Origin: an uncultured Bacteroidales bacterium
Lineage (GTDB): Bacteria > Bacteroidota > Bacteroidia > Bacteroidales > UBA932
Assembly (NCBI GenBank): GCA_947306365.1
Contig: CAMZGD010000017.1
Location: 1 to 52,166, forward strand
Direction of reading: 5' to 3'
Length of the DNA: 52,166 nt
Translations under genes and position numbers: made by a program
Notes under the pieces: generated by a model
What the model was told of the DNA's origin: nothing
Databases searched by the model: none
What the model saw: the letters and a program-made list of their open reading frames with translations, nothing else
In this document: one piece after another, positions 8,361 to 16,096 of the stretch
Numbering within the stretch: position 1 is the first letter of the stretch
Layout of the letters: the number at the start of each line of letters is the position of its first letter

Positions 8361-9698
8361 TTATAGATCGATGGGTTGGTTCATATAGCGCTCCAGCAGT
8401 TTCTCTGAGAGCAGCGCCTGGTATTTGGCCTGCAGCTGCTGGGAGCGGGCGCTGAGGTAGTTGTTCTTTTCAGTAAGCAGTTCCACGGTGTTCTTGATGC
8501 CGGCTTCGAACTGCTCGCTCACCAGCCGGAAGCTTTCGGCAGCCGCCTCAAGCTGCGACTTGGCGGCGAAATAGCGCTGCTGGGCAGCGATGGCGTCGTT
8601 GCGGACCGATTCAATCGTCGAGAGCAGCTGCTTGCGGGTGCTCTCGCCCTGCAAGCGGACCGATTCCCGCTGCAGCTGGGCCTTGCGCACGTTGGTGCGC
8701 ACTTGTTTGCCGTTGAAGATCGGCAGGCTGAGATTCAGGCCCAGGCTTTCGCCGAGCTTGTTGCCGAGCTGGTCGAAGTAGGTCACGCCGGTACCGGACG
8801 AGTAGCCGGTCGAGAGTCCGGCATTCATCGAAATGGAGGGGAGGGCGGAGCCCTGGGCGATCTTCACGCCGAGTTCAGCCGATTCGAGGTCGAGTTCGCT
8901 GCTGCGGATCTGCGGCAGGGTGGCGAGTGCTTCGGCGTAAGCGTCGGCCAGATCCGGGACCGGCATCCCGACCACGGCGTCGTCGATTTCCGGATAACGG
9001 ACTTCGAACGGTTCGTCGAGTCCCAGTTCCAGCAGCTGCTTGAGCTGGAGCCGCGCGCTTTCGAGCGTGTTCTCGGCGGCGACGGTCTGGTACTGGTCGC
9101 TGGCGTGCTGGGATTTCAGTTGGGACAGTTCGACGCGTGAGATGCTGCCGGCCTCGAATAGCTGCTGGCCGCGGTCCACCTGCCGGGCGGAGAGTTCTTC
9201 CGCCTGGCGGTTCAGGTCGAGGGCCTCGCGGTTGTAGAGCACCTGCAGGAACGCCTGGGCCACTGAGATTTCAAGGTCGATGCGCGCCTGCTCCACGTCA
9301 AGTTCCGAGGCGTCCCGCTGCACCTGCGACTGCCGCACGGTGTTACGGAGCCGGCCGCCCTGATACAGCGACAGACCGGAATTGAGTCCGAAACTGTTGC
9401 TGACCGAAACGCCGCCGTTCTTTTCCATATATTCGTTATAGGTCGATACGTTCTGGAAGTTGGTCCCGAAACTCGATGAGAAGTTGAGCGTCGGATATTG
9501 CTGGGCTTTCGCCTGTTCGAGCGAGGCGTCGGCCGTTTCGAGCGATACTTCCTGTGTCCTGATCTGGATGTTGTGCTGCAATGCGTAGTCGATGCACTGC
9601 CGGAGGGTCCATCCTTCGGTGTTCTGTGCGCGGGATACCTGAGACAGGCACAGCGTCAGCGCGAGGAGAAGGATGCCCGGAATGGGAGTTTTCTGCAT
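8361..9698 (-). CDS. TolC-family outer membrane efflux protein
   Basis: The product is 445 residues from the Met at 9698, chosen because it gives a standard signal peptide (MQKTPIPGILLLALTLCLSQ... cut near SRAQ); an in-frame ATG at 9725 would add nine residues without improving it. Two OEP repeats follow, each with long amphipathic helices (WTLRQCIDYALQHNIQIRTQE in the first, LKIRSSELDLESAELG-like in the second), the trimeric alpha-barrel plan of TolC. It is the first gene of the efflux operon. No convincing TAnnTTTG box was found upstream, so the operon promoter is unidentified. Confidence 0.94.
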   Translation of the reverse strand: MQKTPIPGILLLALTLCLSQVSRAQNTEGWTLRQCIDYALQHNIQIRTQEVSLETADASLEQAKAQQYPTLNFSSSFGTNFQNVSTYNEYMEKNGGVSVSNSFGLNSGLSLYQGGRLRNTVRQSQVQRDASELDVEQARIDLEISVAQAFLQVLYNREALDLNRQAEELSARQVDRGQQLFEAGSISRVELSQLKSQHASDQYQTVAAENTLESARLQLKQLLELGLDEPFEVRYPEIDDAVVGMPVPDLADAYAEALATLPQIRSSELDLESAELGVKIAQGSALPSISMNAGLSTGYSSGTGVTYFDQLGNKLGESLGLNLSLPIFNGKQVRTNVRKAQLQRESVRLQGESTRKQLLSTIESVRNDAIAAQQRYFAAKSQLEAAAESFRLVSEQFEAGIKNTVELLTEKNNYLSARSQQLQAKYQALLSEKLLERYMNQPIDL

Positions 9699-9767
9699 AT
9701 GAAAGGATTTGATACTATTTGACACGATTTGTGCGCGCTCGTTTAATGCTATGTTGCGGATATTTTC

Positions 9768-9775
9768 TATCTTTG
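9768..9775 (+). promoter_or_regulatory. -7 box TATCTTTG of the GH20 gene
   Basis: A perfect TAnnTTTG match 19 nt before the ATG at 9795. Confidence 0.65.
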
Positions 9776-9794
9776 AACAATAATCTACTAAGAC

Positions 9795-11318
9795 ATGAAG
9801 TATTTCTTTTACTTGTTTTCGGCCGTTGTCCTGCTGGCCGCATTCGTTTCGTGCAAAGGGAACAAGGATGCTTCCGGCCCGATCGCCGTCGTGCCCAATC
9901 CCGTCTCGGTCGAATATGGCGGCAGGGGCGTGAAAATCCCCTCCGGTGCCACTATGCCGCGTCTGTATGAGTCTGTCGACAAAAAGCTTGCTACTGAGGA
10001 ATATATCCTAGATACCCGCAGAGGAAGGGTCAAGATCAGGGGCGGTTCCGACACCGCCGTTTTCTGGGGCCGGCAGACGTTGCTGCAGATCATCGCCCAG
10101 GTCAGGGAGCAGGGTGGCAATTGGATTCCCGGCGTGTTGATCCACGACAAGCCCGCCTTCGCCTACCGTGGCGCGCATCTCGACTGCTGCCGCCACTTCT
10201 TTACGGTCGACGAGGTGAAGGAATTCATCGATATGATCGCGCTGCACAAGATCAACGTTTTCCACTGGCATCTGACGGAAGACCAGGGCTGGCGTGCCGA
10301 GATCAAGCAGTATCCGCGGCTGACGGAGGTCGGTTCCGTACGGGCTGAGACGCTTGTGGGACACTATGGAAGCAAGGAATACGACGGAACGCCGTACGGC
10401 GGCTTCTATACGCAGGACGAGATGCGCGATGTCGTGGCCTATGCGGCGGAGCGTTTCGTCACGGTGATTCCCGAGATCGAGATGCCGGGCCACGCTTCCG
10501 CGGCGCTGGCAAGCTATCCGGAGCTCGGGTGCCGCGGAGCGGATTATCCTTACAAGGTGCAGACGACGTGGGGCATTTTCCCCGAAGTGTTCTGTGCGGG
10601 CAACCCCGAAACGGTCACTTTCCTGGAGAAGGTGTTCGACGAGATCTGCGACATCTTCCCGTCTGAGTACATCCACATCGGCGGGGACGAGGCGCCCCGT
10701 GAGGAATGGGAGAAGTGCCCGAAGTGCCAGGCGTTGATGAAGGAGAAGGGTTTCACGCGCGAGGCGGAGCTCCAGAGCTATCTGGTCACGACCATCGAGC
10801 AGTATCTGGCCGGAAAGGGCCGCAAGATCATCGGCTGGGACGAGATTCTCGACGGCGGTGTCTCCCAAAGTGCGACGGTGATGTCGTGGCGCGGGGCCAA
10901 GGGCGGCATTGCGGCGGCCAAGATGGGCAACGACGTGGTGATGACTCCCAACATCTATTTCTATCTCGACTACTATCAGACCAGCGACCCGCAGGGCAAC
11001 GAGGAACCCCTTGCCATCGGCGGTTGTCTCCCGCTCCGCAAGTGCTATTCGTTCGATCCGTTCGACCAGCTCGATGACAGCGAGAAAACGCATATCAAGG
11101 GGATCCAGGCGAACATCTGGACGGAATACATCGCTACGTTCGATAAGGTGCAGCATATGGCGCTTCCGCGGCTGGCAGCCCTCGCCGAGGTGGCCTGGAG
11201 CAATGGGAACCGCACGGAATACGATGACTTCGTAGACCGCATCGTCCGGTCGCTGCTCCCCATTTACGACGAACGCGGCTACAACTACGCCCCGTACGCT
11301 TTCAAGGACATTGAGTAA
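9795..11318 (+). CDS. GH20 beta-N-acetylhexosaminidase, lipoprotein
   Basis: The 507-residue protein starts with a lipoprotein signal peptide (LLAAFVSC lipobox, Cys near residue 20), so it is probably anchored in the outer membrane or periplasm. A GH20b N-terminal domain (VVPNPVSVEYGG) precedes the TIM barrel, marked by FAYRGAHLDCCRHFF, INVFHWHLTEDQGWR and the catalytic Asp-Glu pair in IHIGGDEAP (D298-E299). It removes terminal GlcNAc or GalNAc from host glycans or chitooligosaccharides by substrate-assisted catalysis. The distal WRGAKGG and ANIWTEYI motifs of the active site are present, so the enzyme should be active. It is a single gene with its own promoter and strong terminator. Confidence 0.96.
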   Translation: MKYFFYLFSAVVLLAAFVSCKGNKDASGPIAVVPNPVSVEYGGRGVKIPSGATMPRLYESVDKKLATEEYILDTRRGRVKIRGGSDTAVFWGRQTLLQIIAQVREQGGNWIPGVLIHDKPAFAYRGAHLDCCRHFFTVDEVKEFIDMIALHKINVFHWHLTEDQGWRAEIKQYPRLTEVGSVRAETLVGHYGSKEYDGTPYGGFYTQDEMRDVVAYAAERFVTVIPEIEMPGHASAALASYPELGCRGADYPYKVQTTWGIFPEVFCAGNPETVTFLEKVFDEICDIFPSEYIHIGGDEAPREEWEKCPKCQALMKEKGFTREAELQSYLVTTIEQYLAGKGRKIIGWDEILDGGVSQSATVMSWRGAKGGIAAAKMGNDVVMTPNIYFYLDYYQTSDPQGNEEPLAIGGCLPLRKCYSFDPFDQLDDSEKTHIKGIQANIWTEYIATFDKVQHMALPRLAALAEVAWSNGNRTEYDDFVDRIVRSLLPIYDERGYNYAPYAFKDIE

Positions 11319-11328
11319 ACAGGCTATG

Positions 11329-11388
11329 CCCGGCTGAGCCGGGTTTCGCTTTCACTGACTGGCCCGGTTTCGACCGGGCTTTTTTTTT
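11329..11388 (+). terminator. Tandem hairpins and terminator after the GH20 gene
   Basis: A first hairpin CCCGGCTGAGCCGGG (11329-11343) precedes a stronger one, GCCCGGTTTCGACCGGGC (11362-11379), which is followed by nine T. The second is a textbook intrinsic terminator; the first may be a back-up or degenerate copy with related sequence. Confidence 0.9.
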
Positions 11389-11544
11389 CGATGAATCGCC
11401 GGGCGCACAGGTATCGCTTCAAAAACCTACGCGCCTGACGGCGCTATCCCTCCCAAGCTGCGCTTGGGCCCCTCCCATTCACGAAACCATGGGCGGTTAC
11501 GGGTTTTTGAAGCGATACCTGATGTGCCTTCTCGCGATTCATCG
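11389..11544. repeat. Palindromic element 1: long locus-specific arms around a two-hairpin core
   Basis: Arms 11389-11427 and 11501-11544 are inverted copies: the 10-bp outer block CGATGAATCG and the 19-bp inner block AGGTATCGCTTCAAAAACC match perfectly, with a short diverged stretch between. The core carries CCCTCCCA, the hairpin CCCAAGCtgcGCTTGGG (11452-11468), CCCCTCCCA and a second hairpin CCCAT...ATGGG, then GCGG. The same core layout occurs at 23063-23109 between arms of unrelated sequence. No open reading frame. The gene-free stretch 11319-11826 is otherwise filled by the GH20 terminator, the hairpin pair at 11582-11690 and the tRNA promoter. Confidence 0.75.
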
Positions 11545-11581
11545 GTTACGTCAAGTTTAAGCAATGTCTTTGTTTTTTCGC

Positions 11582-11690
11582 TACGACACAGCTGTGGGCG
11601 CCGTCTCGTCTGTGTCGTAATAGATTTAAGGGTAAAAAGCCTTGATTATGCTTCGCGACACAGCCCAGATAGATAAACTGGCTGTGTCGC
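11582..11690. repeat. Pair of hairpins sharing the arm CGACACAG
   Basis: Two stem-loops lie 35 nt apart. The first pairs TACGACACAG (11582-11591) with CTGTGTCGTA (11610-11619). The second pairs GCGACACAGCC (11655-11665) with GGCTGTGTCGC (11680-11690). The shared 8-mer CGACACAG therefore occurs four times, alternating in orientation. No convincing coding potential or T-tract was seen. Confidence 0.65.
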
Positions 11691-11788
11691 AACTTTCCAA
11701 TGGACTTAACACGAGTCTTCCGCCGATTCTTGGGCTGTCCAAATAATGCTTTTGTTTCCTTGCTGAACATTATTCCGAAAAAGAATGC

Positions 11789-11796
11789 TATCTTTG
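11789..11796 (+). promoter_or_regulatory. -7 box TATCTTTG of tRNA-Arg(TCT)
   Basis: A perfect TAnnTTTG match 30 nt upstream of the mature tRNA 5' end. Confidence 0.6.
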
Positions 11797-11826
11797 CACC
11801 GCTTAATTTCCCGAAGGGGAAGCGCT

Positions 11827-11903
11827 GGTTCCGTAGCTCAGCTGGATAGAGCAACAGCCTTCTAAGCTGTGGGTCCCGGGTTCGAATCCCGGCGGAATCA
11901 CCA
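11827..11903 (+). tRNA. tRNA-Arg (anticodon TCT), CCA encoded
   Basis: The acceptor GGTTCCG pairs with CGGAATC, the D-arm contains AGCTCAGCTGGATAGAGC, the anticodon stem ACAGC/GCTGT closes loop CTTCTAA (anticodon TCT, reading AGA/AGG), and the T-arm is CCGGGTTCGAATCCCGG. Discriminator A is at 11900 and is followed by CCA (11901-11903), unlike the tRNA-Arg(ACG) in this window. The 3' end overlaps by 6 nt the end of the convergent gene, whose TGA stop lies on 11898-11900. Confidence 0.95.
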
Positions 11904-13957
11904 GCTACCCGGCTTTCCGCCGGGGCCGCCGGCGTTTCCGGTATAGTTCGACAGGGAGACGCTGGATCCGCCTGAGATGCCGTCTGTCGCCCAGACTCCG
12001 TTGCATTTTATATCACCGCTCACGCTTACGCCTGTATAACCGCTTGACAACGAGGGGGCTGATACGATGAAGCTCGCTATGTTGGCCGGAGCCTTGAAGG
12101 CCGCGATGAACGTTTTTCCGTCGTGGAGGGCATTCCAGGAACCGGCGGTTCCGTTCATGCTGTACACCTTCTGCGAAGCTTCGTAGCCGTTTTCCAGGCC
12201 GCCGAAGGCGACAACCGTTGCTCCGCTGTTGATATAGAGTTTCTTTCCCTCCTCGGTGTTGGCGTCAATGGCTACTTCCGGATTGCCTTTGGTGCAGATG
12301 GCCATGACATAGCCTCCGTTGAGACGGGTGTTCCCGTTGGAGTCCATGGCGTCGTTCCCGGAGGAGTACGCATATACGTAGCCCTTGTTCACGGTCAGGT
12401 CTCCCTGGCAGTTGATGGCATCGTCGGAGGAGGAGCTTACATAGGTCTCGCCGCCTTCGAAGGTGAGGTCGCCCTTGACCTCCAGGCCTTCTCCGTTGGC
12501 GCTGTTCACCAGGATGGTTCCTCCGCTGACGATAAGTTTTCCGGCGTATCCTGTTACCTTTGCATGGTCACCGGAGCCGTTCTTGGTCACCCAGCCGATC
12601 TTGATGCCCTTGGCCGATACATCGTTCGCTTCGCGGCCGGTCGTGGTTACGCTGAGGAAACCGCCGGAGATGTAGCTGTCGGACAGGGTGTGGTTTTCCG
12701 CATCGAAGTCGTAGCTTCCCGCGTGGATGCCTTTGCCGCCGTCTCCGGTATTCCGGATGGTGAGCGAGCCGCCGGTCATGGCGAAGTAGTTGTCGGCCTT
12801 CACGCCCGCCGAGCCGGAATACTCGGCATCCTCTTCATCGTACGCTACGCCGCCGGTCACAGAGACCAGGTGCGTGCCGCCTTCTACCAGGACGTAGTCG
12901 TCCGAACTGATGCCTTTCTTCATGGCGGCGGCCGTGGAGACGACCAGGGCGCCGTTCGAAAGCTGGACGTAATCCTTGCCCTTGACGCCGTTTCCAGCAC
13001 CGCTGCCGGTGCTTATCTTGATGGTGGGACCGTCCATCAGACGGATGTAATCGTCCGAGACGATACCGGATTATCCTGGGCGTTGAGCGCCTGGACGGTC
13101 AGCAGGCCGCTGCCGCTGAAAATCAATTGCGCCTCGCTGAAAAAGACAGCCTTCTGGTCCTCGTCGCCTTCCTTCGCATAACCGGCGGATGCGCTGTCGG
13201 AAAGGGTATTGGACCCTTTGACGACAACGAACGTGCGCTTCTTGTTCTGGTTGTTGACCGCCGCGCCGTTCGGATTGGTTATGCTGACCCCGTTCAGGAC
13301 GATGGCCTGTTTCTTGGCCCCGTATAGCTTGAAGAACCCATTGGCGGTAGTTCCGGAAAGTTCGTAGATAAGCACTTCGCCGCCGGTATTGTTGACGGTG
13401 ACTTGATTCCCGTTGACAGCGACGTAACCGTAGGTGTCGCCCTTAACGGCGGCGTTTCCCGTTTCGGAGAAAGTGATGGTGATCCGCCCCTTGAAAGTGG
13501 TCGTCGAGATGTCGTCGTCGGAAGCGGGATCGCCGGTGGATGCGAAGGAGAGCCCGTTATCACCGGATTCCGCCCCGGCCGGATCGAGGACGGTCAGAAC
13601 GTAGGAGACACAGGCTGCGGAATAGGTCTCGTCCGCAGCAGAAGATGCTGAAATCAGCGTGGAGCCGCCGGAGACAAGCGTGATGGCGCCGTTCTCATCG
13701 ATGGTGGCCACTTCCGGTCGGGACGAGGTATAGGAGACACGGATACGATATGCGTTCGTAAGTGCTGGAAAACTGCTTGCGACACCGATTGTGGCCTCGA
13801 AAGCGTCGGCGCTCCAGGCAAGGCCCGGGTCGATGAGTTTCGATACCGTCTGCTGTCCGCCGGGAATTCCGAATGGGCCGTCAGGGCCGAAATCGTCCTC
13901 CAGGCAACCCGTCACGGCGAGTGCCAGGGCAACGATCATAACAACAAACTTTTTCAT
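11898..13957 (-). pseudogene. Frameshifted secreted beta-helix carbohydrate-binding lipoprotein
   Basis: Two adjacent frames form one gene of about 685 codons. The first (13957-13037) starts with a lipoprotein signal peptide (ALAVTGC), then an Ig-like Big_2 domain (SSRPEVATIDENGAITLVSGGS) and a domain with TFKGRITITFSETG, as in Cthe_2159-type carbohydrate-binding proteins. The second frame carries the repeated Gly-rich beta-helix, with rungs such as GIVSDDY, GISSDDYVLVEGG, GIHAGSYDF, AINCQGDLTV and AMDSNGNTRL. Around 13060-13070 the reading switches from AQDN to GIVSDDYIRL in another frame, equivalent to one lost or two gained bases. This may be a true frameshift, phase variation or an assembly error. 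It probably bound acidic polysaccharide at the surface. Confidence 0.8.
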
Positions 13958-14001
13958 GATTTGGCAGGTATTAGCATATACCCGGTCTGCCCAACCAATA
14001 A

Positions 14002-15291
14002 TCAGGCCAAGATTTTCTTATAGGGGGCAATCATTCCTTCGGAGAGTTTTCCGCCCATCTTCGCGCGGAGCTTCGGATTGTTCATCAGCCAGCCGACCAG
14101 GTACATCTTCAGCGAGGTTTTCCATTTCTTCTGGGGAAAATCGTACTGGCCGTGAGAACGGAAGAAAGCATGGTCGGCGCGCATCAGGCCGCGCATCTGG
14201 TAGATCAGATCGCGGAAGATCTTCATGCCGCCGACGCCCAGGAAGTTCTGCGGCGGCGTGTACTGCGTTTCCATCGCCCGGCAGAGCGTGGCGCTCAGCG
14301 CATCGACCGCACGGTCGGCGTCCGTCTCGTCGCTCGCCACGCCTGCAAGGAAATTGCCGCCCACCTGGGCGCGCGCTTCCAGCAGCAGCTGCAGGTTCGG
14401 CTCGTCGGAATACTTGCCGGCCACCAGATAGCCGAACGGCGTGCCCATCGTCACAGTGCGGTGCCCGTTGCAGAACTGGCGGTCGTCGTACAGCTTGAAG
14501 CGGGATCCCATCGCGTGGTCCTTGATGCGGAACGCATAGAGGATGGCGTCGTGTTGGTGGATGGTGTTGCGCAGGAAGTCGTCGAAGCCGTCCGTATACA
14601 CGCATTTGCCCGTTGCGGCGCAGTTGAAGCAGCTCAGGCAACCGCCCTTGAAGGGGAAGTCTTCGAGGTTGACCAGGTCGCATTCGTAGGGGAAAACGGC
14701 GCGGAAGCGGTCGATCAGGGCCTGGAGCGCCGTATCGCCGGGCAACAGGTCCGCTACGATGACGGCCCTCCTGCCGGGCTTCTTTTCCGGTATGGGAGAA
14801 AGCGCCGCGGATGCGCCGCCGTCCAGCTGCCAGAAAACGAAGGACAGCCAGTCTTCGGCCTGCTTGCGGCCCTGCTTCGTCAGGATGTCTTCCATATCGG
14901 CGGAAAGCCCGTCGATAAAGCGCAGTCCCAGGTCAACGCAGTTGTCGCGGATGAACCGGTGGGCGGTGATGTCGTAGAAATGCTTCGACGTGGAGACCTG
15001 TGTGGCCGCCTTGGCGGAGAAATCCTCGCCGGAGGCCTTCATCAGCTCGATGAAACGATGGAGCTGGTACGGGACGAGAAAGGTATAGACGGGATAGCAG
15101 AAAACGATCAGTTCGGCTTTGCGCAGTGCTTCCAGGGCGGGGGAGAAATCTTTCTCGAGCGACTTGATCTGCTGACCGGCAGCCAGATAGCTGAATGCGT
15201 GCTGCGGGAACCGTTTCTCCAGATACAGGCACGTATGCAGCGTGATGGAATCGGGGCCCTTGGGGCTCCCGTTGATGACGAGGATGTTCAT
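14002..15291 (-). CDS. Double flavodoxin-like NAD(P)H oxidoreductase with a Cys motif
   Basis: The 429-residue protein opens with VINGSPKG, the phosphate-binding loop of FMN-dependent NAD(P)H:quinone reductases, and has the flavin-fold motif FCYPVYTFLVPYQLHRF. A second flavodoxin-like half starts near residue 190 (RRAVIVADLLPGDTALQAL) but lacks a recognisable NGSP loop; it contains GGCLSCFNCAATGKC, a C-x2-C-x2-C-x5-C cluster typical of iron-sulfur-associated or multimeric NADPH:FMN reductases. The last 80 residues are rich in Lys and Arg with no known domain. It is divergent from the steroid-type operon across 34 bp with overlapping promoters, so it may supply flavin or electrons to the OYE enzyme; that link is inference. 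No signal peptide. Confidence 0.72.
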   Translation of the reverse strand: MNILVINGSPKGPDSITLHTCLYLEKRFPQHAFSYLAAGQQIKSLEKDFSPALEALRKAELIVFCYPVYTFLVPYQLHRFIELMKASGEDFSAKAATQVSTSKHFYDITAHRFIRDNCVDLGLRFIDGLSADMEDILTKQGRKQAEDWLSFVFWQLDGGASAALSPIPEKKPGRRAVIVADLLPGDTALQALIDRFRAVFPYECDLVNLEDFPFKGGCLSCFNCAATGKCVYTDGFDDFLRNTIHQHDAILYAFRIKDHAMGSRFKLYDDRQFCNGHRTVTMGTPFGYLVAGKYSDEPNLQLLLEARAQVGGNFLAGVASDETDADRAVDALSATLCRAMETQYTPPQNFLGVGGMKIFRDLIYQMRGLMRADHAFFRSHGQYDFPQKKWKTSLKMYLVGWLMNNPKLRAKMGGKLSEGMIAPYKKILA

Positions 15292-15295
15292 ACGA

Positions 15296-15303
15296 CAAAG
15301 TTA
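15296..15303 (-). promoter_or_regulatory. -7 box TAACTTTG of the flavodoxin-like gene
   Basis: A perfect TAnnTTTG match on the minus strand, 4 nt before the ATG at 15291, implying a leaderless transcript. It faces away from the promoter at 15315-15322. Confidence 0.6.
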
Positions 15304-15314
15304 GCATTAATTGT

Positions 15315-15322
15315 TATCTTTG
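15315..15322 (+). promoter_or_regulatory. -7 box TATCTTTG of the SDR/5-alpha-reductase operon
   Basis: A perfect TAnnTTTG match, 3 nt before the GTG at 15326. Its position argues against the upstream in-frame TTG at 15311 as the start codon. The two divergent boxes are separated by only 11 nt, so the two units probably share regulators. Confidence 0.6.
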
Positions 15323-15325
15323 TGT

Positions 15326-16096
15326 GTGCAAACAGCCTTGATAACAGGAGGAAGTTCCGGAATGGGACTCGCGTTCGCGCGGCAGCTGGCCGGGCGCGGC
15401 TATGATTTGATCCTGGTCGGAAACCGGCCCGAGGAACTCGACGCGGCCGGGTCTTCCCTGCGTGCGGCGTACCCTGTGTCCGTCACGGTCCGGTTCAAGG
15501 ACCTGGCGCAGCCCGATGCCGCCGACCGGCTCTACGACTGGTGCACGAAGGAGGCGGGCGTCCTGCCCGACATCGTGGTCAACAATGCCGGCATGTTCTT
15601 TTTCAAGGAGCTGGATGCCGCCGACCTGGACCGCGTGCAGGCGATGGTCAATCTGCACGTGGTGACAGTGACGCGCCTCAGCCTGCTTTTCGGCGAAGCG
15701 ATGAAGCGTCGCGGCAGCGGGTATCTGCTCAATGTCTCCTCGATGGCGGCCCGGCTGCCGGTTCCCGGCATCACGGTGTATTCCGCCACGAAGGCCTATC
15801 TCAAGAGCTTCGGCCGTTCGCTGTCCTATGAACTGAAACCGTACGGGGTGGGGATGACCACCGTGTGCCCGGCAGCCGTGGCTACGCCGCTCTATCGCCT
15901 GAGCGAACAGAAGCTGCAGCTGGGTGTCCGCCTGGGGCTGATCTGGACGCCGCAGGCGTTGGCGAAGCGGGCCTTGCGGGCGATGTTCCGCGGCCGGCGC
16001 GTCGTCAGCCCCGGTTTGATGAACTGCTATCTTCCCGCTTTGATCGCCCTCCTGCCCGGATGGCTTGTCGCTGCCTTATGGAAAAAGTGGAAATGA
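15326..16096 (+). CDS. SDR-family oxidoreductase (hydroxysteroid dehydrogenase-like)
   Basis: The product is 256 residues from GTG 15326, which gives the expected SDR N-terminus QTALITGGSSGMG. The NAD(P)-binding TGGSSGMG (residues 7-14), the NNAG motif, the catalytic Ser (S139), Y152 and K156 (YSATK) are all present. The C-terminus ends in hydrophobic SPGLMNCYLPALIALLPGWLV, which resembles membrane-associated HSD17B/KAR-type SDRs and may tether it to the inner membrane beside the 5-alpha-reductase. It is the first gene of the operon; its stop overlaps an ATG (16093). A 3- or 17-hydroxysteroid dehydrogenase role is inferred from the operon; SDR sequence alone does not fix the substrate. Confidence 0.88.
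   Translation: MQTALITGGSSGMGLAFARQLAGRGYDLILVGNRPEELDAAGSSLRAAYPVSVTVRFKDLAQPDAADRLYDWCTKEAGVLPDIVVNNAGMFFFKELDAADLDRVQAMVNLHVVTVTRLSLLFGEAMKRRGSGYLLNVSSMAARLPVPGITVYSATKAYLKSFGRSLSYELKPYGVGMTTVCPAAVATPLYRLSEQKLQLGVRLGLIWTPQALAKRALRAMFRGRRVVSPGLMNCYLPALIALLPGWLVAALWKKWK

Noticed and set aside
11389-11544. Palindromic element 1 as an insertion sequence
   Set aside because: There is no transposase frame and no target-site duplication that I could see; it is reported as a repeat of unknown type.
11546-11854. A 102-codon minus-strand frame across the hairpin pair and tRNA promoter
   Set aside because: It runs into the tRNA gene, covers both hairpins and has no recognisable features.
12463-13037. 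Beta-helix repeats as a possible CRISPR or tandem DNA repeat
   Set aside because: The similarity is at the protein-rung level only; DNA units are not identical and have no fixed spacer length.
15311-15325. TTG at 15311 as start of the first SDR
   Set aside because: The codon lies upstream of and overlaps the -7 box at 15315-15322 and would add residues before the usual SDR N-terminus.
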